A stretch of DNA of 64,000 bases from Sweltsa coloradensis (lineage: Eukaryota; Arthropoda; Insecta; Plecoptera; Chloroperlidae): positions 703,999 through 767,998 of the forward strand of contig JAMZAV010000053.1 in the NCBI GenBank assembly GCA_024449915.1. Reading direction: 5' to 3'. A model generated the notes under the pieces. The model made no database searches, was not told where the DNA came from, and saw only the letters and a list, made by a program, of their open reading frames with translations. A program made the translations under genes and the position numbers. Of this stretch, positions 12,888 through 24,900 are shown piece by piece (the first letter of the stretch is position 1; the number at the start of each line of letters is the position of its first letter).

Positions 12888-13499
12888 TTTATTTGATTTC
12901 TCGCTTTTCTTAATGGCCGCGTGTTCAAGCCTTCAATTACACAATAACAATATATGCAAATTTACAGATATATCAAAATGTTCCATTAAACAAGAAACTC
13001 TTTCCACCATTCATAAAGAGCATCCTCTGCATGAGTAGATTGATATGGTAGAGCTCTAGGATTTCCAATCATTTCTTCTCCGAAAAACTATAGTTATAAA
13101 GCTATCTAATTTTTCCCTTGTTTTCGTATGTAATTATTTATATTCTTAATCTTTAAGTTCCAAAACATGTATGTAAAAGATGAAAGTAGAGAGCTAAAGG
13201 CTCAGGTATTTCAGTTGGTACTCTTTAATTATACTTATGTAAATAATCACAATAAATATATACTTCTCTATAAAAAAAAAAAAAGTCCCAGAGAGTAAAG
13301 TTTATACCTAATCAAACTTTAGCTCCTTCTGCAACCCACCCAAATACAGCAATATTTATAGGCTCATAGCTTATAAACATAACCTACAAACTAGGCCTTT
13401 ACATCGGAAATAAATAATTCAATTTTTCCCTTGTTAAAATAGTGTTACTCTCGCCGGGAAAAACGCCACTGTGAATATTTCAAAGATACGTTTGTGAGG

Positions 13500-13780
13500 C
13501 CGTCGAAAATACTATTCATTGGTTTGTAATGGATCGAAACAGCGTTGCCATGCGTTGCCATGGTGCGGCCATATTGGAATGACGTCACGCTTATAGTGAC
13601 TATGATTATCACAAGAGTCAGGTGTATGAACTGACAGTTGAACTGTCTCCAGACCAGTCTAGATGAAAGTAACAGGCGCATCGTTGCATAAGCGATTATA
13701 CGGTCTCGTGGCAGCCATAGTGGAACAAACTATACTCGCATAGGCCTACACATAACGAGTGCATGAAAGTCAGTTATGAG
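13500..13780 (+). promoter_or_regulatory. Candidate promoter / 5' non-coding exon region
   Basis: A GC-richer patch about 2 kb upstream of the first coding exon. It has a palindromic CRE-type octamer TGACGTCA at 13580-13587, a nearby GGCCATATTGG and a repeated CGTTGCCATG. This is a plausible start region for the non-coding first exon that the acceptor at 15680 requires. There is no TATA box at a convincing spacing and no donor could be assigned, so this is inference only. The true promoter could lie outside the window. Confidence 0.2.
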
Positions 13781-14339
13781 TGACACTGACCCATGACAGA
13801 AGAAACCGGTCAACTATCACGTTGTTACATTATTTACTCTTATCTAGGTTATATTGTAAGATTACACAGCTTATGTTTTAATCAAATGTGTAAATTAGTA
13901 AAGTCATGATTTCTGTCTGGTGTTTGTGCTATTCGCACGTACGAAAGAGACAAGATCGATGATTGCCGAGAATTACCGACGGATGTCGAACATTTCTGTC
14001 ATTTCGAAATAAAGGAAATATAATAAAGTTCACGTTCATGAACACGCAAATCACTTCGTGGGCGTATGTTGATTTGCGGTTAAATGTTTATCGTTCACGT
14101 ACGTACAATAACATTAAATATAAAACAACAAGTTTTTAACATGTTTTCGGGGTGGAAGTTGAGCAATTTAAGATGAGAGATTGTTGTTTAAAATGTGATG
14201 AAATCTGGTAAAGTGATAAAATCTTGCCTTGCCTAATTGTATTTAATAACGTAACATCCTTAACATCTTTACCACATTTGAGCACATCCTGTAAGTCCAA
14301 CAAACACATCCTATGACTTGCTTTAACCGGGAACCATTC

Positions 14340-14480
14340 TGTAAGCCGTGTAGCTCATTGATAGCGGTGGCTCACCAGTCACCTGGTACAAACGAGACTT
14401 TTATGCAGGAGGTCGCGGATTTGATGTCAGCCTCATCGTCAATCCTATCTGAAGGTTTTTGTCAAAGATTTTGCTTTATT
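14340..14480 (+). repeat. Degraded SINE family 1 head
   Basis: GTAGCTCATTGATAGCGGTGG resembles an A box, GGAGGTCGCGGATTTGATGTC a decayed B box, and CAATCCTATCTGAAGGTTTTT matches the CAATCCTGACTGAAGGTTTTT that follows the tRNA-like head in other family 1 copies. Confidence 0.5.
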
Positions 14481-14519
14481 TAAATGACAAAACGAGAGGT
14501 CACTTGACTGGAAATCTAC

Positions 14520-14979
14520 ACTGCTAAAAAAAATAGTAATTTGACCTGAAGCGTTCGTCGTTTTGTTCTAAAAATATTTTTAACAGCGTAAAAGTAAAAA
14601 ATTAAGGGAAAAATATAAGTCCGTATTTCATCCGAAAAACATTAATTTCATACACTAATTTGTTAATTTTTTCATGTTATATAAATATATAAATGTTAGT
14701 CCAAGGATGTATGTGATTATTTTTATATTAGTTTTTAATTTGTTTATAAAATTCGAAATTGAAGGTAAATTTAAAATTTATGTAAATATTTGCCATTTAA
14801 TATTAAGTTTTATACGTTTTCGAAAGACTACCTCACACTATTATTATAGACAATCTTTTCGTGAGCAGATTTAAAACAAAAATGCAGATACAATATTTTG
14901 GTCTGAGTTCCATCTGAAATGCAGGAAGACTGCACGGCGCTGATTTTATAGGTACACACGTACAACCTTACTGCTAAAA
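14520..14979 (+). repeat. Dispersed repeat family 3, copy 1
   Basis: It shares TTTGACCTGAAG near the start and CTGAAATGCAGGAAGACTG then GGCGCTG near the end with copy 2 at 22225-22625, over a similar length. The word ACTGCTAAAA occurs at 14520 and 14970, a possible 10-bp target duplication. Confidence 0.5.
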
Positions 14980-15694
14980 TTTAATAATATAACATATTCT
15001 CGTTTCACACCTTATAGTTATACTAAGTCGCTTGAAGAGGTTTCTTACTAACTACTCATATTTTGTTAATTAGTGTAGCTCATGTGAGATCATTGAAACT
15101 CGCATGTACAAATTAAAGGAACCCTATTTACAAAAAAAAAAAAAACACAAAACTTGTTGACTGTTTCACAAGCGAATTTGATCAACAATAAAAGTTTATA
15201 GTTAGCTCAATATTGCATTCTGAAAAGTTAATGTACCTCATTCTATTTATTTACCCAATAATTTCTATAATTACTGTCATATTATGAATTATTCTTATAA
15301 ATCCTCACAGCTGCGACATGACGTTTATACAACTTGGCCGAATTACAGTTTTGTAATATTGTACTTGAAGGGTTTTCTTTTTCTAAAACATTGATTAAAT
15401 TGATAGTGAGTGTGTATTGGAGTGGACTTATCTCGTTAAATTTAATATAAATTATAAACTTGTATTTTTGATTTCTTGAAAATAGCTTTATTTCCAAATG
15501 AGAATATTATGTATTTATTAATTATTTAAATAACCCAATTACTACATACAAAATTGTCTGAGTACTCTCAAACTAACTGGCATATTTTTATGCCGATGTC
15601 TCACCAAGCAATCTTTAAATGTGTACATTAAATATGCTAAAACCTATCATCTTAATTAATATAATTTTGTATTCTTTCAGAATCCAACGCCACC

Positions 15695-15793
15695 ATGAAG
15701 CCCTGCCTTATTGCCGCTGTCGTGTGCCTTCTGCCCTTCATTCTCTCCCACCCCATACAGACAGATGAGCAATCTGCTATTCAACCACAACAG
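15695..15793 (+). CDS. Coding exon 1: start codon and signal peptide
   Basis: The exon begins at a splice acceptor (TTCTTTCAG, ending 15680). A short 5' UTR and an ATG in a strong context (caacgccaccATGA) follow at 15695. The 33 codons encode a typical secretory signal: MKPC, then a hydrophobic core LIAAVVCLLPFILS, with likely cleavage near residues 18-20, then a polar spacer ending QPQQ. It ends at a consensus donor, CAG|gtaagc. Because an acceptor precedes the start codon, transcription begins further upstream and at least one non-coding exon must exist. The next exon is 23.9 kb away. Intron length and base composition (GC-rich exon in AT-rich surroundings) suggest a real gene rather than a chance ORF. 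Confidence 0.85.
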
Positions 15794-15894
15794 GTAAGCT
15801 CTCAATCTCATTAACCAGGAAACGCTCTCGTAGACGTATTTGTTCATATTTAATTCAATCCAGAAAATAAAAAATACCCCGGTCGGGATAGTTT

Positions 15895-15925
<31 letters not shown>

Positions 15926-18900
15926 GTATTGTATTAAAAACGAATAGTCTCGTCGAGCGTGTGAAAGCAGTTGGACAACACTATATTAGAGAGTCACTTA
16001 CATGCTGCTGGCTGGGCCCTTCCCTATAAAGCAAACTAAATTAACCTGCACAGTACTAAATATTGAGAAGTGAGAAGTATACAAGTTTGGCCTTTTTGGG
16101 GTCAATTTCCTGCATTGAGTAATTCAGTTTTGCATAGTGTTGACAATCAATAATAATTTGTAAACTTGTCTAGAGTCAAAGGTTACCAATAAATTATGTT
16201 CACTAGCTAGAAACGATTATCCAAATTTATGATTTTTACATTTTAACGAAATCCCAAACTATCGAAATCAATAAATTCTCTTTTACTATTTTATTAATTT
16301 TGCATTTTGCAGTTTGCAAAATTATCAAATCGAAGGACTATGCTCTTGTCCATGCTAAAATGCTAAAATTGAGCTGTATATTGGATGCTTTCTAGCTGCA
16401 GAATTGACCCCACCCCCCTAAAAATTGGTTGCTGGTAATTGCAGATCTCATTTATGGGAATAAAATAAGCTTCAATTAAATATTATTATTAAGCACACCC
16501 ATATGGATAAACGTTTGAACAATATATTGGTGTGTACTCTATCTACATTATTTTACATTCAAGTCAAAGACGAGCAACCGTGCCATGCACTAGTACATCG
16601 TATACGTATGGCGCCAGTCATTCACCCATGCAGTTGTGCTATTGTATTGCATCAATCCTTAATCATTTGAATTGATTCAGTAAGGAAAGGTCAACAATCG
16701 AAAATTAACTTAAATTGAACAAAAAAAACTTACAAACGATAACCTTGGAACATTTGAGCACGGCGCATTCATAGCAACATGGCTTTAAAAACTGGTATTT
16801 TGTCCTCCATTGACAATCCATTCTTGTACGTACAGTGGGCCGACAATAAATTTACATTTATTAATTTGATTAGACCTGTTTGTCATCGATCTGGTGGGAC
16901 AAAAGCAGGACTAGGGCAGCAACTAGAAGCAGTCTGGAGTAATATATTCTTTAGCTAGAGACAATATCGGTTTAGATTGGAATTATAGCGTATGGTCCAA
17001 ACTAAACTTGTCTGTAAACATATGAAACTTAACTCGAGTGGTGTAAAACTAATGGCGACTTTGAAAGATTTAATATATTTGACATTGAAATTGAGAAGTT
17101 TGGAACGATCGTGCTTACAATGAGGCTAGCTTGGAACTAGTGGGACACGACGGGTATCAAGGTCGTACGAGGTATATACGGAAACGATAATATCTTAAAA
17201 CTAGTTTAAGAGGCAAAGTGGATAATATTCTCAATGCCAAACCCGCTCTTGCATACAGATTCGCGCTTCATGTACTAAACTTAATGCAAAATCCGTAGTT
17301 AGACAATAAGCTTTGCGGGTTTAACTAACAGTGTAAGTTTTTTAAAAATAATATAGGCCCTATTACTTGTAAGACCACTTTCACCAAACCACTTTCTTCC
17401 TAGCATCTATCGCCCGACTTATGAGCATACGTGAAAGTTTTCCGTCAACTTGGTAAAAAACATTTTATTTGCTATAGGTTAGTGCTAAGTATTGACGGAG
17501 TTTGCTGGCTTAGTCTGTGCTGTGATAAAATATGTAAGATCCTCTTTATTGTCCTTGTTGAAAGAAGCGAAAAATCATGTTATTATACAATAAACAAAAA
17601 TTATAATAATAAAGCCAAAGTAAGAAGTTATTTTTTGTCATTAATTCATAGGTTCATATGTTGATAGAATTAGTCGAAAATAAATGTTCTTCTCTAAAAA
17701 ATAAAATCAAAATCTCGGAAAACCATAAATCTTGCTGAAAGTGGGGGACATGAATTTACAATTAAAATGTTTTTAATGTACACTGTAAGCTACAGCTTCA
17801 AGGTCCCTGTATTCCCATTAATGAAGTGTAAACAAAAACAATGCGTTGACACTTGTCTGAATATGAATATTAAATAATATCGCTGGCTTCATTTTAAGTG
17901 TGCTGATCGAGCGCTCTGATATTATAAATATAATATAGCACCCACATAGCTTAAGATGAATTTGAACTAAATTGAATATAGTAATTATTATTTTAATAAA
18001 ACAATGAAGAAAACTAATCGAAAACTGACGCTTTTGGGTTCTGTGAAAATTTACATATTCCGTTAAAAGTGAATACATGTTTTGTAAACCATTTTTTAAA
18101 TTTATCCGAACACAATTAATTGTTTGTTGGCACAAATGTATCAACTCCGTATAGGCAATGATAAATACTTCCGAATTTTTGGCAGTCATTATATTGACGT
18201 TTTAAAATAAAACACCAATTTCAAAAATAGTTTTTGTACTACATAACACTCATTTGCAATTTAAATGCACTATTTTCAGTACTGTTACGTATGCATATGC
18301 AAATTTTATTTACCGGTGTATTTAAAATTAAAATAATTAGGGCAGCACGAATCACATTTTGTACAAAATCATTGGAACCACTAATTTTAGTGTGTCCTTA
18401 TTTGCTTACGAAACGAAAGCGCTAAAAATTTACCATATTTTATATGACTACATAAGATCATTAATGATAGGTTGGCCTCGTAATTACAGTCTGGTTTATT
18501 ACTAGATTATTGAGATGTGGAAATATCTCAGAAACGCCGAATTTGTTTTTAAAACCTAGGGCTAATGAGCTACAATTTATGATACGAGATACTGTAGAAA
18601 TTACAAGAGAATATTATGTTCATTACCGACAGATGTACAGCTTAAACGATAATCGTGTGACTCTGATTCAAAAGGTCCTGGATTCGAAACCCGTCAGTGC
18701 AAATCCTAACCTAAAGTTTGTTCCAAGGTTGTCTTAAGTCGTTTGCGAATGCAAGGGGATGAGTCCTCTTAAACAGCCCTTGGACTTTTCATTCACAACT
18801 GGCTTATTCCAAAATAACTAGCCACCTAAAGAGGGGCAAAAATGTTGTCTTCGAGAAGGTTTCCAATGTGAAATTAAATTCGGTTTAATAAGTTTTAAAT

Positions 18901-21900
18901 TTGTAGGGATTTTATAATTTGCAAATCAACTCTCGATAACATGCTGGAATCAGTTATTTTAAAATCGTCGGGAATATGCCAACATGCCAACATGCGCGTG
19001 TCAGAGCAATGTTATAGAAACAAGCCCATCTCAACGGCTTGAAAGTAAAACGTTCACTTTTCATATTATCTTCTCAAATGTTTTCAAAATTATTATCGAA
19101 ATATTTCAATGTTAAATTAAGTTAACAAGTGCCCGGTGGTAATGCAACACGGAAGAAGATGCATTAACCTTGACAAAATCACCTGCACACTTCGCTCATT
19201 GCTAATTAGTGTCAGAACAATTATTCTAATCTCCTCAGTAAGGCCTTGATCCTTGTATGCAACACTTTAAAATGCAAAACGCTCCTAGTATTATTCAAAT
19301 TTAAGTTTTACATATTCACTTTATATGACTTCCAACAAAGAACTGCATCCATTCACTTGTTGTGAGAATTTGATTTCACTTTCGGCAGTACTTGATCCTG
19401 TTGGTTTGAAAGAGTTGCCGTCAGATGTAGCAGGTATTGTTTGTGTTTCTGACAAGACTTAATTGTATGGGAGTCAAGTGAAGAGTACTTCACGGTTTTA
19501 TGAAAACTTCAACACACAATACTCGTATTCAACTATTTGAACTTGAACATGTATAACAATAGGTGATAACTTATTTGTAAGTTCATGGGATTCATCATTG
19601 TGATTTTGCCCTTGAAAGAATAATGTATACAGAAAACGTGAGATGCTAATCTATTCTTTGGCGACATTTGGATAATACTTTAAAGTTGTTACATTTAACT
19701 TCGATCTACAAATACCTTAGTTGCATGCTACTACTGCGTTTTAAGACAATAATCACTACATGATGACTTGTTCGCATTAAAATTGATTGCTGCTAAATCA
19801 CAATAATACTTTTTGGACAAATATCTGAATAAACCACGTAATTCTAGTTGAACTTTGCAAATAATTTACAAATTCAACGTTTGTATGCACGAAACATTAT
19901 AAACACTCCGAAATGATGGAACATATTTTCTAAAGTCTATCTATCCATGAAGTACAAAGTGACCATCGACGACGACGTCGGTATGGTATGAGGCAGTCTA
20001 AGGATTGTCGCGTTTAGTCGTTAAATAGACCATCCTAGAAGCTGAGGTTTTTTATACCTGCTGTATAATTAATTTATTGATTTTATTGTTTAATTGCAAA
20101 TATCTAATAACGTTGTTGAAATATTAAGCGTGCGTCTTGAATTCATTTTTTTGGACGAAATTCTACGATAGAAACGACTGAGTTACGGATAATGCTTCTT
20201 AACATATTTGAAAATAATATAAAATATTTATGTATTTCAGTCAGTTTTGATCGTAGACACTAGGAAAAAAACACATTTCATAACTCAAGCTACACATTTG
20301 AACCACGTTATGAAATATTTGCAATTATAAAAAAATATTTTGCTGCATAAATTATTTTCATCACAATAGATTTGAAATGGGCGAAGGCAGGTAGAAACAA
20401 ACCCATGTTCGCTCCCAAGTTCGGTCACGCCAAAAAAGGTGGAAAGAGAAAAACGCAGACAATAGACGGGACGACGATCCCGGTCTCGTCCGCCGATGGT
20501 CACTTTGTACCTCAAAGATGGATAGACTTTAGAACGTCCCTTCTTATATCATTTATTTATGGCATTTTCTTTAATCATCATTATATCACAGTTTATAGCC
20601 GTACATTATTATCATCTAGCAATTACCTCTTATTATTGAATTTATATCCATCCATATGCACTGTATTTCAATAATTAATATTTTAGGCTAACGCGTAGAT
20701 CATCGTAGATCATCTCAAAGTATTAATATTGTAGATCATCTCATATTCAAGACCTCGAGAAAGTTCGTGAATTTAATCACACATAAAATATGATTTAATT
20801 GCTCAGTTTCTTACATTTAATTACGATGTGCAATTGAGTTAAACTTACTTCATTGTTATTATATTTCAATAGCTTCAGAGAACACACTCCCATGGAAGAT
20901 TGTAATCACTTCATTCTTTCATTAGAATTACACTTAATTTTATTAGCCCACATATAAAAGTAAAAAGTCATAATAGAGCATTTAAAATTTGTTTTGTGTT
21001 GGTACATACAAGATTTAATGCCATCTGTAGACGCAAGTACAATTGAACGTACGTAAACATGCGTAGGTTTGTATAAAATGAACACGTCAGTACAAATAGT
21101 CATATATTATTTAAATTTCATGAAGACAAATTCATTGTATGCATTGGCTATTAACAGTACTAGAAGGCAGCAGACTCATATTACCATAACAATACGGCGT
21201 CAACAGTAAAAAGATGATGATCATGAAAATCTTCCTGTGAGTGGGGACTATGGAAAATACGACAAGACACAGTGTAGGTCTGTAAAGCTATTACAAACAG
21301 GCTTTTGTTATTATTATTATTTGGCAGTTATTAAAAAAAAATACTGTACGATTAAATACACCATTCATTCACACTATCTATACATTCTGTTTACTTTGTG
21401 TAAGTTGGTAAAAAAATAAAAAAATAAAAAAACTCGGGCGATCGTTGTTTTTAGTATAACAGGAAATAACCAATGTATAAAAAATAAGTTGTTGATTTAT
21501 ATTGTAATTAAACTGCGAATAAAAATTTATAATTTATTTTTTATAAAATTTTGTTGTGTTAGATAAAACAATAACTATAGTATTGCTAATAAAACATGTA
21601 TGAATTGATAAATGCTGTATTCAATCGTCTACTCAATAATTAAATTTTACATTAAAAAAATCATACACAGTATTCCAGTACATGTCATAGGGGAATACGT
21701 TTTTAATGCAGCCAGAATGAAATCATAAACTTACTACAAATTTTAATATAATATTATTCCATTATTATAATATCAAAGTTGTAATAGATTTTATGCATTC
21801 ATGATAACTTTAATTTTTGGAAACAGCTTTCGAATTAATATTTAATTTCTGAATCTCACAGGGAGAAATCCCACCATTCAACGTACAGCCATACATTGAC

Positions 21901-24900
21901 TACGTTTTAAACATACTGATTAACCACATCACACAACCTAAAAACTACTGACAAGAAACATCGCAACGCAAAAAGAGACCTTGAAAATAAAAAAAAGATG
22001 TGCCCCGAGGGCAAATTGAGATTCTCGTTTAGACAATTAAAACCAAACATAGAACGAACCATACGAATTAAGTCGTTTCAGAAGCGTGGAGGAGAATCCG
22101 GTCTACCGAAGCGATATACGTCCGTGGATTAACCCAAGTTTCAACTTGTTGCTTTACAACCACGAAATGGAAAAACTTAATTTTAATAATATTATATTTT
22201 TAAACTCGCACTTGTTATAAAACTATGCAATTTGACCTGAAGTGCGTTCGTAGGATTTTGTAAAAAAAAATTCAACTAGGCCTAACTAAAAAACATCAAA
22301 CATGTAATGGTATTTAGCTGAAACATATTCATAACACACACGAATTTGTTAAATTTTTGTATTGTGTAGATGTTTGTTTTATGACTTGTGTGATATACTT
22401 TTTTCATTAAAAATTTTAAACGGAAAGTATTATTTTTTAATTTGTTCAAAATTTGCTTTCTTTAAAAACCTATATCATACATTTTAGAAAAACTACATAA
22501 CACGTGTTCTACACAATTTCATCGTAAGTTTAAAAAATGTGCGAATATGACGATATGAACTAATTTCAGGCTGAAATGCAGGAAGACTGGGTGGCGCTGT
22601 ATTATAGCGACTCATGTGCAAAATAACGCATTGTTATTTCTCCGAGGGGAAACAAATTTATAGCATCTGACTTAGGATTTTGAAAAAATCAAATCAAATT
22701 GGTAGTTTTCGCATATTTTTGTTATATGTGGTTGTTTACAATATCTAGAAACATAAATTCAAAAAACGTCAAATTTTTTTATATAAAAATCAAATGTATA
22801 ATAATTATGTAGGAACTTGACGGACAGTGGTGGCTCGAGCGTTAAGCGCGCGACTCTGATTCGGGAGGTCCCGGGGTTCAAATCCCGCCGAGACCAGCAA
22901 TCCTGACTGAAGGTTTTTTGCAGAGGTTTTCCTCAGTCGGCAATGGTAATGCAAGGAGCCCTCGGACATCCCTTCACAATCGTCCTATCCGCAACATACG
23001 TAGCTAGACATCTGAAGAGGGGCATGAATTGCACCCTGGTCAGGCTTCCCACGAAACAATATTTTATTATGTATAGTTTCTTGATCAAACCAAGTCACCG
23101 CGCGTGGTGTCTGCAAGTGCAGACTGTCCGAGCGAAACTAGTGGCTTGACATCACTTCCCGTTCCAGTAATGACAGTTAGATTGAATCTAGCTAACAGTC
23201 AGAGCCAGCTGAAGCCAAGTAGCTCGCTCGCTCGGTTGGTAGGTAGGTAGTGGACTTTCGCTTTCATCTGAGGAACGAGCGTGCGCAATTATTACCAACG
23301 TATAGCCATGATTTATGGCAAAGAGAAAGAAAGTGATTGCTTAGACTCGTGTTGTGAGTGAGTGGGTTGACTAGCGTTGAGGTATAGCTTGACCGATCTG
23401 ACTTGTCCATGCGCTAACACCATACCGCGATACTGATGACGCATCGACAACTGTAATTATATATTTTTTTAATATCTTAACTAATATGGCTATGTATTTG
23501 TGATATTTAATGTTCAACACTATTGTCTTGTTGACAGAAGAAACTTGCATAATTTCATTACTGAAAAATGGAAGTTATTTAAAATTGGCGATTGTTGATT
23601 TAAAATTGGTTATTTGATGTTCGGCGCATTCCTTGTCCGGCAGCCATAAATCATTACATCTGAATACAACTTGGCATACTTGACAATGAAGAACATCCGT
23701 ACTCTCCTATTATTTCGAATATTTATCATAGATCAATCAGAAAATGCGTATAGTTTTTTTGGTGTTTTTGACTATTTGGAAGATTCTAAATTCTGGAAAA
23801 AAGATTTAATTTTTTGTTTATTTTCTAAATCTATGTTAATAATTATGTAAATTTACAAAACGGTGCGACTAAAATTGTTTGGGAAATTTGAATGCGCGTA
23901 AAATGAGCATGCCTGCCTCCTCTTATGGCAGGTACCAAAGTAAAGGTAAAGGTAAAATAATGTTTAAAATGCGGTTAAAAATAAGTTTTTAAGTTTCTTT
24001 TGGTAGATATATTTTTTATTTACTGCATTTCCGCTCAATTTAAGACTCCGTTGCAATAGCAATGTTGTAGTGATGTTGCGTTTACGTAATTACCTACCGC
24101 GTCTTAATTAAGAAATTAACTTTTTTATGTATAGCAAAACAAATGTTAAAAAAGTAATGTTCCTCGTTCCCCCTCGGAAACGTATCCGGAAAGAGTTTGG
24201 ATATTTTCCTCGTTTGTTGTTGTTGTTGTGTTTCTGTTTCTTCTAGCGGTGGGAGAACCTTCCGCTGATTTTCCTCATTGGTGGGAAGTGTGCATTGACG
24301 ATAGTGCTACTACCTACCGGCCAGTCTTTGCACTCCACAAAGATTGCGCACGCACCCGGGATGGGTCCATCTATTCCCTGTTTAGGGGTGTTTGTGTTGG
24401 GAGAGGAGGAGTCACCAGGGCTCAGTTCTCGACGTGAAGGACATGGGGGATGATATCTACGTGTGCTCTCAGCAATGTTCGACAAAACGGAGCTAACTAA
24501 TCAACTTGAAGCGATTCACTGTACCAGCTAATCTTCCAATACCTCTTTTATCATGGAAACCTACAATCAAAAATCTGTGAATGGATCATACGAAAAGCAC
24601 ATAGATTTTCTTACAGAAATTATTTTAATTTTTGTTTAAATAATGACGTACTCTTCTCGACCCACGCCCAATTACAAAACATGACAATTTTAACGATGGG
24701 TGATGGTATAAAGTCAAGCTCTGGAATAACAAGTCCGTTTTCCAAAACCGAAAGTGGTTAGCACGGTTCAACGTATTCTTGCATCATTGTACTGAGCTGG
24801 TTAATTGAATTTGTCCAAAAACTCTAACAATGAGTTTGCTCACGCCCTCTGGTCGCGGCCACGCATTGAATCCTTTTATCTGGTTCAATACTGGTCCTTA

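Noticed and set aside
17818..18189. Longest single ORF (123 aa, minus strand)
   Set aside because: AT-rich codons throughout, no domain, no splice or start context, and no codon bias like that of the real exons. Expected by chance in DNA this AT-rich.
22828..22902. Functional tRNA gene
   Set aside because: A and B boxes are present but the acceptor stem does not pair, and the same head recurs with a common body at three other sites. It is a SINE.
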